64,000 nt of DNA from Parapristionchus giblindavisi (lineage: Eukaryota > Nematoda > Chromadorea > Rhabditida > Diplogasteridae): NCBI GenBank assembly GCA_943737045.1, contig CALSFV010000080.1:310001-374000 (forward strand). Direction: 5' to 3'. The position numbers and the translations under genes are program-made. The notes beneath the pieces were generated by a model. It worked only from the letters and a program-made list of their open reading frames with translations. It was not told the origin of the DNA and made no database searches. Below are positions 31,801 to 38,956 of the stretch, in pieces. Positions within the stretch are counted from its first letter, which is position 1; each line of letters starts with the position of its first letter.

Positions 31801-33675
31801 ATATGTAAATTTATCTTTCAATACTCTCTGTTTTTGGTACACAATAATTCGTTACAAGTCTAATTTTCAATGATACTTATCGAGTAATATACTATGTGAA
31901 AGAGGAAAAAATTCTGAATGAGACACACTTCAGGTCATGTCGAGCTGTAATATTTTACTGCTGCTATAATGACCGAAGTACAAAAGTAGCTTTTACTCTG
32001 ATATGATCAAGATAACTTGAGAAATATCAAAATGAAAATGAAACCTATCGTGTCATATACCAAATGAAAGAGCGAAAAATTCTGAATAAGATAAACCATT
32101 TCAAAGTGGTCAGTACGGCCAATATGTAAATTTATCTTTCAATACTCTCTGTTTTTGGTACACAATAATTCGTTACAAATCTAATTTTCAATGATACTTA
32201 TCGAGTAATATACTATGTGAAAGAGGAAAAAATTCTGAATTAGACACACTTCAGGTCATGTCGAGCTGTAATATTTTACTGCTGCTATAATGACCGAAGT
32301 ACCAAAGTAGCTTTTACTCTGATATGATCAAGATAACTTGAGAAATATCAAAATGAAAATGAAACCTATCGTGTCATATACCAAATGAAAGAGCGAAAAA
32401 TTCTGAATAAGATAAACTATTTCAAAGTGGTCAGTACGGCCAATATGTAAATTTATCTTTCAATACTCTCTGTTTTTGGTACACAATAATTCGTTACAAG
32501 TCTAATTTTCAATGATACTTATCGAGTAATATACTATGTGAAAGAGGAAAAAATTCTGAATGAGACACACTTCAGGTCATGTCGAGCTGTAATATTTTAC
32601 TGCTGCTATAATGACCGAAGTACCAAAGTAGCTTTTACTCTGATATGATCAAGATAACTTGAGAAATATCAAAATGAAAATGAAACCTATCGTGTCATAT
32701 ACCAAATGAAAGAGCGAAAAATTCTGAATATGATAAACTATTTCAAAGTGGTCAGTACGGCCAATATGTAAATTTATCTTTCAATAATCTCTCTTTTTGG
32801 TAAAAAATAATTCGTTACAAGTCTAATTGTCAATGATACTTATCGAGTAATATACTATGTGAAAGAGGAAAAAATTCTGAATGAGACACACTTCAGGTCA
32901 TGTCGAGCTGTAATATTTTACTGTTGCTATAATGACCGAAGTACAAAAGTAGCTTTTACTCTGATATGATCAAGATAACTTGAGAAATATCAAAATAAAA
33001 ATGAAACCTATCGTGTCATATACCAAATGAAAGAGCGAAAAATTCTGAATATGATAAACTATTTCAAAGTGGTCAGTACGGACAATATGTAAATTTATCT
33101 TTCAATACTCTCTGTTTTTGGTACACAATAATTCGTTACAAGTCTAATTGTCAATGATACTTATCGAGTAATATACTATGTGAAAGAGGAAAAAATTCTG
33201 AATGAGACACACTTCAGGTCATGTCGAGCTGTAATATTTTACTGTTGCTATAATGACCGAAGTACAAAAGTAGCTTTTACTCTGATATGATCAAGATAAC
33301 TTGAGAAATATCAAAATGAAAATGAAACCTATCGTGTCATATACCAAATGAAAGAGCGAAAAATTCTGAATAAGATAAACCATTTCAAAGTGGTCAGTAC
33401 GGCCAATATGTAAATTTATCTTTCAATACTCTCTGTTTTTGGTACACAATAATTCGTTACAAGTCTAATTTTCAATGATACTTATCGAGTAATATACTAT
33501 GTGAAAGAGGAAAAAATTCTGAATGAGACACACTTCAGGTCATGTCGAGCTGTAATATTTTACTGCTGCTATAATGACCGAAGTACAAAAGTAGCTTTTA
33601 CTCTGATATGATCAAGATAACTTGAGAAATATCAAAATGAAAATGAAACCTATCGTGTCATATACCAAATGAAAG
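25900..33675. repeat. Heptameric higher-order repeat (2,247 bp, 7 x 321)
   Basis: Diagnostic variants recur at exactly 2,247 bp. CGGACAAT is at 26,339, 28,586, 30,833 and 33,080, and in a second position of the unit at 26,981, 29,228 and 31,475. ACAAATCTAA is at 27,681, 29,928 and 32,175. GAATTAGAC variants keep the same spacing. About 3.4 units are present. The last unit appears to lack a dimer: the next GAATTAGAC lies beyond the PLE at 42,130, which is five monomers on once the insertion is removed. The left limit is estimated from where the 2,247-bp match fails. Confidence 0.8.
33663..33675. repeat. Left target-site duplication of the PLE
   Basis: TACCAAATGAAAG ends satellite block I and is repeated at 41,947-41,959, where satellite resumes with AGCGAAAAATTC. 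Deleting the insert and one copy gives a perfect satellite monomer. The first two bases (TA) could also belong to the element's right end, so the duplication is 11-13 bp. Confidence 0.88.
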
Positions 33676-33716
33676 ATAGATTTTTACTATGTGAAGCCAA
33701 TGGAGTGGAAGACAAG

Positions 33717-33782
33717 ATAGATTTTAATTTATTCAGACGTTTCGGCGAGAATCACCATCTTCAGTAAAGATTCAATACCTAC
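33717..33782 (-). ncRNA. Hammerhead-ribozyme-like motif, inverted copy
   Basis: Reverse-strand copy of the motif described at 35,983-36,048, with the same bases in core and stems. CTGAAGA lies at 33,764-33,758 and GAAACGTC at 33,743-33,736. It sits in the inverted arm, so a transcript of the main element would carry only its complement. Confidence 0.65.
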
Positions 33783-33914
33783 AAGCAAGACTAATGAGTG
33801 AGAGAAACGAACAGGGCCAATAGTGTGATAAACAGATGAATGAGAAATATGATAGTGAATGAGGGAAAGAAGGGAAGAAGAGGTCAAGTGAGAGAGGGGA
33901 GAGGGGGATGATTC

Positions 33915-34817
33915 TTATGTATTCAATAATGGAGGAAGATCAATAGTGGCAAGTGTAATGGGGGCTTGTTCTTTGGACTGTTCCAACCGGGAATTGATTA
34001 CGGGTTTAAGAGATGCAATATACATCGCCTCAGCGATTTGTCGACGAGAGGGGTTAGGTTCTCTATGAAGAATATGACCAGTGAGGGTTAATGTGGCACC
34101 GTTATGAACAGTTAATGAATGGATAGAAAAAGCACTGGATGAGTATGAGGGCATAGAGGGGTTAGAAGCAGCTCTACGATGTTCAGCTGCTCTACAATAC
34201 AAGGGACGACCCGTGTGGCCAACATAAAAATCGTTACAAATATCACAGGTGATCTTATAAACAATACCAGAAAAATGACAGCAAACTTCCTTAGAATGGG
34301 GGCAGAAAATACAATTGGTAGGGTATCTACAAGTTGGATTATCTAAGTATCTATTATTAGAGAGCATTGAGAGTAATGAGGGAGGGGGTTTTTCGACATT
34401 GAGAGCATCAATATTGGCCTTTTTGAAAGCTTTTCTAATATCATTGGTAAAATCGTCGGAGACAAATGGGATAGAAAAGATGGGTGCTTTAGCTTTCACA
34501 TTTGAAACTGGGGATTTGTGCGAAGAACTTCTTGAAAACTCATTGAGAACATATCCATTCTGTCGACATATATCACGAGCCTTATCTCTACTCTCATTAT
34601 GATACTCCTTAGATGATACTGATAAAGCTGTTCGAATAGTTGAAGATACGATATTCTTTTTGATATGATGAGGATGGTGAGATAATGAACTGATAAGAAT
34701 ATTCTTATTAGACGGTTTACGATACCATTTCGTAAGAAATCGACCAGAATTGGCATCCAAGCATATTTGCAGATTAAGAAATGGTAACCAATGATTCGTA
34801 GGCTTCTCTCTGGTCAA
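33915..34817 (-). pseudogene. PLE protein C-terminal fragment in the inverted copy
   Basis: This is the 3' 300 or so codons of the PLE gene, starting at the LTREKP segment just after the YIDD motif and running through the RT thumb/linker, the Cys cluster and the GIY-YIG endonuclease to the normal stop. The reading frame stays open upstream to 34,907, but that extra N-terminus is antisense of the next copy, so it is chimeric and not PLE protein. Compared with the other three copies there is one amino-acid difference, Asn for Ile before VEKPPP. It lacks the RT catalytic core and a start of its own, so it is a dead fragment. Confidence 0.9.
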
Positions 34818-34947
34818 TTTTTGCATTCGCACAGGAATTGTTTTTATGAGAAGATATATTGATGATTTTTTAATAATTGCTATGTCACATGAAGATATGG
34901 ATTCCATCTATGATAATCTGAATATTTTGGGCTCTCCAAATATTCGT
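34818..34947. other. Junction and spacer between inverted-repeat arms
   Basis: A 4-bp TTTT filler (34,818-34,821) follows the inverted copy. Direct PLE sequence then begins at 34,822, equivalent to 37,730 in the full unit. The first 126 bp of that direct copy have no inverted partner, so a 130-bp spacer separates the two 1,142-bp arms. It encodes the segment around YIDD in the direct copy. Confidence 0.85.
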
Positions 34948-35850
34948 TTGACAAGAGAGAAGCCTACGAATCATTGGTTACCATTTCTTAATCTGCAAAT
35001 ATGCTTGGATGCCAATTCTGGTCGATTTCTTACGAAATGGTATCGTAAACCGTCTAATAAGAATATTCTTATCAGTTCATTATCTCACCATCCTCATCAT
35101 ATCAAAAAGAATATCGTATCTTCAACTATTCGAACAGCTTTATCAGTATCATCTAAGGAGTATCATAATGAGAGTAGAGATAAGGCTCGTGATATATGTC
35201 GACAGAATGGATATGTTCTCAATGAGTTTTCAAGAAGTTCTTCGCACAAATCCCCAGTTTCAAATGTGAAAGCTAAAGCACCCATCTTTTCTATCCCATT
35301 TGTCTCCGACGATTTTACCAATGATATTAGAAAAGCTTTCAAAAAGGCCAATATTGATGCTCTCATTGTCGAAAAACCCCCTCCCTCATTACTCTCAATG
35401 CTCTCTAATAATAGATACTTAGATAATCCAACTTGTAGATACCCTACCAATTGTATTTTCTGCCCCCATTCTAAGGAAGTTTGCTGTCATTTTTCTGGTA
35501 TTGTTTATAAGATCACCTGTGATATTTGTAACGATTTTTATGTTGGCCACACGGGTCGTCCCTTGTATTGTAGAGCAGCTGAACATCGTAGAGCTGCTTC
35601 TAACCCCTCTATGCCCTCATACTCATCCAGTGCTTTTTCTATCCATTCATTAACTGTTCATAACGGTGCCACATTAACCCTCACTGGTCATATTCTTCAT
35701 AGAGAACCTAACCCCTCTCGTCGACAAATCGCTGAGGCGATGTATATTGCATCTCTTAAACCCGTAATCAATTCCCGGTTGGAACAGTCCAAAGAACAAG
35801 CCCCCATTACACTTGCCACTATTGATCTTCCTCCATTATTGAATACATAA
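34825..35850 (+). pseudogene. PLE protein fragment: YIDD motif to C-terminus
   Basis: This open fragment begins in the middle of the RT domain. The first in-frame ATG, at 34,846, encodes Met-Arg-Arg followed by the YIDD catalytic motif, and the frame then runs through linker, Cys cluster and GIY-YIG endonuclease to the normal stop. From that ATG it is 334 residues and matches the C-terminal 334 residues of the intact protein by eye. It lacks the N-terminal domain, the DKG motif and the first catalytic aspartate, so it cannot be an active RT. Whether a GIY-YIG-only product could be made is unknown. The truncation point coincides with the junction of the inverted copy, so it arose during insertion. 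Confidence 0.92.
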
Positions 35851-35982
35851 GAATCATCCCCCTCTCCCCTCTCTCACTTGACCTCTTCTTCCCTTCTTTC
35901 CCTCATTCACTATCATATTTCTCATTCATCTGTTTATCACACTATTGGCCCTGTTCGTTTCTCTCACTCATTAGTCTTGCTT
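35851..35982 (+). other. PLE 3' untranslated region, pyrimidine-rich
   Basis: After the stop codon the strand is strongly pyrimidine-rich (runs of CCCCCTCTCCCC, CTTCTTCCC and TTTCCCTC between about 35,858 and 35,905), then mixed sequence up to the hammerhead motif. The same stretch follows the gene in the other direct units (38,759-38,890 and 41,667-41,798) and is the purine-rich 33,783-33,914 in the inverted copy. I see no clear AATAAA polyadenylation signal before the ribozyme; AATAAA occurs just after the predicted cleavage site, at 36,032-36,037. Confidence 0.6.
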
Positions 35983-36048
35983 GTAGGTATTGAATCTTTA
36001 CTGAAGATGGTGATTCTCGCCGAAACGTCTGAATAAATTAAAATCTAT
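35983..36048 (+). ncRNA. Hammerhead-ribozyme-like motif (type I layout)
   Basis: Core: CTGAAGA (36,001-36,007; fits CUGANGA). Stem II is GGTGA/TCGCC with a TTC loop (36,009-36,021), then GAAA (36,022-36,025), then CGTC ending at 36,029, the predicted cleavage point. Stem I pairs TTTA (35,997-36,000) with TGAA (36,030-36,033); beyond an internal loop, GTAGGT (35,983) can pair with ATCTAT (36,043) using G-U pairs. Helix III is minimal: ACGT is self-complementary and could form between two molecules. One extra T (36,008) lies between the core and stem II. An extra base at this site is known in a viroid hammerhead. PLE pseudo-LTRs are known to carry hammerheads, which supports the call. Activity is untested. 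Confidence 0.72.
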
Positions 36049-38937
36049 CTTGTCTTCCACTCCATTGGCTTCATATAGTAAAAATCTATATTACATCATC
36101 ATGACAAGAATCACTAAGCTATTCATGTTCTATCAACTATTCGCTTCCATCGGTCTTAGCCAACCCGCGATCATTTCCCTAGCTAAGAAGACTATTGATT
36201 TTCGACAACGCCTAATACGTGTTAAACAATCTCTATTCTTTCTCTCAAGTTGTTTCAAATTTGAAGTCATACCACGGTACATTGATGATGCATTGCCCTC
36301 TGTGGCCAAGTTTTCGAAAAGAATTATTCAATGCCGAAAGTCCATTGCTATGTCAATACTCAAAGAAGAAATCAATACAAAGAAGAAGTTATTATTCTCT
36401 CTATCTGCTTCAGTTCGTGATTATGATACTCGCCTATCTCATTCTATTCGAGACTCTGAATTTCGTGCTATATCTAATCTATCTATTCAAATTGGAGATG
36501 AATTACGCAAGATCGAACGCAAAAGATTAAGTAAAAAATTCCATGCCATTTGTCCTCATGCCCGATCCATCCATTTCAATTCACCATCGATTATTCCACG
36601 TGTTTCAGTAACCCATAATGTATCTTTGTCATCTGAAGAAACCTCTGTCTTATCTCTCGGTCCTAGTTTCATTCCTTCTCGTCCTTGCCCCCGTTTCATT
36701 GCTCGTGATTTGGCCATTTCCCTTCATCAACTTAATCATTCCCTTAGATGGAACTCCATATTTTCTTTGTCCAATTCATCTTGTGATCCCCTAACTATGT
36801 CATGCCCTTTTCCTAGAATGCGTGTTTCTGTGCCCTCTCCCATTGTCTCAATCGATTCCAAAATTTCACAAGTTTCCACATATTTACGTGATATCGTTAG
36901 CAATCATTTATCTCGTCACATTCCTCGTAATCTCACTATTCCCCAGTCCCTTGCCCTAAAAAACCTTAAGTCCCAAGTTGCCTCCGGTTCTCTTAGAATT
37001 AGTCGATCAGACAAAGGAGGAGAATTCTTCGTACTCCCTGCATCTCTTGAGATTCAAATTGTTAAACACCATCTATCTGATAATTCAGTCTATGAACCTT
37101 CGTCCCTATCATCCTTCACAGATTCCTATAAATCACTCCGTAAATCCTTTGTAGACATTGCTAAGCATTCCACTTTATCTGCTGCCCTTCGTGACCGTAT
37201 TACCTCATTTGAGCCTCGAATCCCATGTCTTTATATCCTTTATAAGAGCCACAAGATGGATGTCGCCTCAATAGGTGACGATCCCAAACTGTTTAAGATA
37301 AGGCCAATCATATCTGGTTCACAAGGAACAACAGATCGCATAAGTTGGTTACTTGCTAGTATATTGTCCCCATTGCTCAACCATGTTCCATGCCATCTAT
37401 CAAGTGTATCCCAAGTTGTTTCTAATCTGTCACAACTTACTCCCAATATCGATTACATTTATGAAAGTTTAGATGTTGAATCACTATATACTAATGTTGA
37501 GAATGATGATGCCATCAGTTCTGTAATTTCTCTATTATCAACTCATTCATCATCATTGAATTTATACGGATTTTCATTATCGGATATTGGAACTTTATTG
37601 AAGAATTGTTTGAAGTGCAATATATTCTCTTTTAATGCTTCTATCTATCGTCAAAAGAGAGGCCTCGCAATGGGCAATCGGCTGGCTCCTATTTTAGCTA
37701 TTCTCTATATGAATTCTATCGAAGAAAGGTGCATTCGCACAGGAATTGTTTTTATGAGAAGATATATTGATGATTTTTTAATAATTGCTATGTCACATGA
37801 AGATATGGATTCCATCTATGATAATCTGAATATTTTGGGCTCTCCAAATATTCGTTTGACAAGAGAGAAGCCTACGAATCATTGGTTACCATTTCTTAAT
37901 CTGCAAATATGCTTGGATGCCAATTCTGGTCGATTTCTTACGAAATGGTATCGTAAACCGTCTAATAAGAATATTCTTATCAGTTCATTATCTCACCATC
38001 CTCATCATATCAAAAAGAATATCGTATCTTCAACTATTCGAACAGCTTTATCAGTATCATCTAAGGAGTATCATAATGAGAGTAGAGATAAGGCTCGTGA
38101 TATATGTCGACAGAATGGATATGTTCTCAATGAGTTTTCAAGAAGTTCTTCGCACAAATCCCCAGTTTCAAATGTGAAAGCTAAAGCACCCATCTTTTCT
38201 ATCCCATTTGTCTCCGACGATTTTACCAATGATATTAGAAAAGCTTTCAAAAAGGCCAATATTGATGCTCTCATTGTCGAAAAACCCCCTCCCTCATTAC
38301 TCTCAATGCTCTCTAATAATAGATACTTAGATAATCCAACTTGTAGATACCCTACCAATTGTATTTTCTGCCCCCATTCTAAGGAAGTTTGCTGTCATTT
38401 TTCTGGTATTGTTTATAAGATCACCTGTGATATTTGTAACGATTTTTATGTTGGCCACACGGGTCGTCCCTTGTATTGTAGAGCAGCTGAACATCGTAGA
38501 GCTGCTTCTAACCCCTCTATGCCCTCATACTCATCCAGTGCTTTTTCTATCCATTCATTAACTGTTCATAACGGTGCCACATTAACCCTCACTGGTCATA
38601 TTCTTCATAGAGAACCTAACCCCTCTCGTCGACAAATCGCTGAGGCGATGTATATTGCATCTCTTAAACCCGTAATCAATTCCCGGTTGGAACAGTCCAA
38701 AGAACAAGCCCCCATTACACTTGCCACTATTGATCTTCCTCCATTATTGAATACATAAGAATCATCCCCCTCTCCCCTCTCTCACTTGACCTCTTCTTCC
38801 CTTCTTTCCCTCATTCACTATCATATTTCTCATTCATCTGTTTATCACACTATTGGCCCTGTTCGTTTCTCTCACTCATTAGTCTTGCTTGTAGGTATTG
38901 AATCTTTACTGAAGATGGTGATTCTCGCCGAAACGTC
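36030..38937 (+). mobile_element. Full-length PLE unit 1 (2,908 bp, intact gene)
   Basis: Delimited by predicted hammerhead cleavage sites at both ends. It holds a 71-bp leader, the intact gene, and a 3' untranslated region with the next hammerhead. The following unit repeats it at +2,908 bp. Confidence 0.88.
36101..38758 (+). CDS. Penelope-like reverse transcriptase with GIY-YIG endonuclease, intact
   Basis: Predicted to copy PLE RNA at a chromosomal nick made by its own endonuclease. It has 885 residues from the ATG at 36,101 (A at -3); the frame is open upstream to a TTG at 36,050, an unlikely eukaryotic start. Residues about 35-65 (RLIRVKQSLFFLSSC, then VIPRYIDD) resemble the PLE N-terminal domain. 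RT motifs follow: DKG at 304-306, KIRPIIS near 399-405, LDVESLYTNV with catalytic Asp458, RQKRGLAMGN near 517-526, and YIDD at 555-558. An RT thumb region (KWYRKPSNKN, SHHPHHIKK) comes next. A Cys cluster (748, 754, 757, 764, 765) precedes GIY-YIG: GIVY 769-772, C776 and C779, YVG 783-785, Arg794, His798, Glu848 and PVIN. All expected catalytic residues are present. The finer PLE clade is not assigned. Confidence 0.93.
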   Translation: MTRITKLFMFYQLFASIGLSQPAIISLAKKTIDFRQRLIRVKQSLFFLSSCFKFEVIPRYIDDALPSVAKFSKRIIQCRKSIAMSILKEEINTKKKLLFSLSASVRDYDTRLSHSIRDSEFRAISNLSIQIGDELRKIERKRLSKKFHAICPHARSIHFNSPSIIPRVSVTHNVSLSSEETSVLSLGPSFIPSRPCPRFIARDLAISLHQLNHSLRWNSIFSLSNSSCDPLTMSCPFPRMRVSVPSPIVSIDSKISQVSTYLRDIVSNHLSRHIPRNLTIPQSLALKNLKSQVASGSLRISRSDKGGEFFVLPASLEIQIVKHHLSDNSVYEPSSLSSFTDSYKSLRKSFVDIAKHSTLSAALRDRITSFEPRIPCLYILYKSHKMDVASIGDDPKLFKIRPIISGSQGTTDRISWLLASILSPLLNHVPCHLSSVSQVVSNLSQLTPNIDYIYESLDVESLYTNVENDDAISSVISLLSTHSSSLNLYGFSLSDIGTLLKNCLKCNIFSFNASIYRQKRGLAMGNRLAPILAILYMNSIEERCIRTGIVFMRRYIDDFLIIAMSHEDMDSIYDNLNILGSPNIRLTREKPTNHWLPFLNLQICLDANSGRFLTKWYRKPSNKNILISSLSHHPHHIKKNIVSSTIRTALSVSSKEYHNESRDKARDICRQNGYVLNEFSRSSSHKSPVSNVKAKAPIFSIPFVSDDFTNDIRKAFKKANIDALIVEKPPPSLLSMLSNNRYLDNPTCRYPTNCIFCPHSKEVCCHFSGIVYKITCDICNDFYVGHTGRPLYCRAAEHRRAASNPSMPSYSSSAFSIHSLTVHNGATLTLTGHILHREPNPSRRQIAEAMYIASLKPVINSRLEQSKEQAPITLATIDLPPLLNT

Positions 38938-38956
38938 TGAATAAATTAAAATCTAT
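38891..38956 (+). ncRNA. Hammerhead-ribozyme-like motif between the two full units
   Basis: Same motif as at 35,983-36,048, displaced by 2,908 bp: CTGAAGA at 38,909, GAAACGTC ending at 38,937. It lies between the stop codon of unit 1 and the start codon of unit 2. Cleavage here and at 36,029 would release a 2,908-nt RNA carrying the intact gene. Confidence 0.72.

Larger units (their letters stand above)
1..33675. repeat. 321-bp satellite DNA array, block I (about 105 monomers)
   Basis: Uninterrupted head-to-tail array. The phrase TTCAAAGTGGTCAG recurs at 1, 322, 643, 964 and so on every 321 bp, and is still in register at 33,384 apart from one 1-bp deletion near 21,240. Monomers differ by scattered substitutions that mark subfamilies: AATAATCTCTG or AATACTCTCTG; GGTAAAAAATAA, GGTACACAATAA or GGTACAAAATAA; ACTGCTGC or ACTGTTGC; CGGCCAAT or CGGACAAT. 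The ATTTTCAATG form of ATTGTCAATG is first seen near 18,060 and is common after that. The monomer is AT-rich, and I see no convincing gene or RNA-gene motif in it. No non-satellite sequence interrupts this block. A centromeric or other heterochromatic role is possible but not shown by the sequence. Confidence 0.98.
33676..34817 (-). mobile_element. Inverted partial PLE copy (left arm of a 1,142-bp inverted repeat)
   Basis: This is the reverse complement of 34,948-36,089, with positions summing to 69,765 and no indel seen. It holds the 3' part of the gene, the 3' untranslated region, the hammerhead motif and 60 bp beyond the predicted cleavage site. A few substitutions separate it from the direct copy, including CACATAG for CATATAG near the outer end, one mismatch at 34,812 and one amino-acid change. 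The outer end abuts the target duplication directly. Confidence 0.92.
34822..36029 (+). mobile_element. 5'-truncated direct PLE copy (pseudo-LTR-like)
   Basis: This begins abruptly inside the RT domain and continues to the predicted hammerhead cleavage point, where the first full unit starts. Its match to the next unit is at a constant 2,908-bp offset. PLEs are commonly preceded by such a partial tandem copy. Confidence 0.9.

Noticed and set aside
1..33675. CRISPR-like regular repeats
   Set aside because: The repeated unit is a continuous 321 bp with no variable spacers and no cas genes; it is satellite DNA.
34315..34602. Small open frames antisense to or shifted from the PLE gene (also at 34,496, 35,009, 35,163, 36,219, 37,240, 37,917, 38,071 and later equivalents)
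   Set aside because: They are shadows of the PLE coding frame, repeat with each copy, and have no motif of their own.
34818..34907. N-terminal extension of the minus-strand PLE fragment
   Set aside because: It is read from the opposite strand of the next PLE copy, so it is a chance chimeric extension.
36050..36100. Upstream TTG start adding 17 residues to the PLE protein
   Set aside because: TTG is not a normal eukaryotic start, and the ATG at 36,101 has a favourable A at -3.
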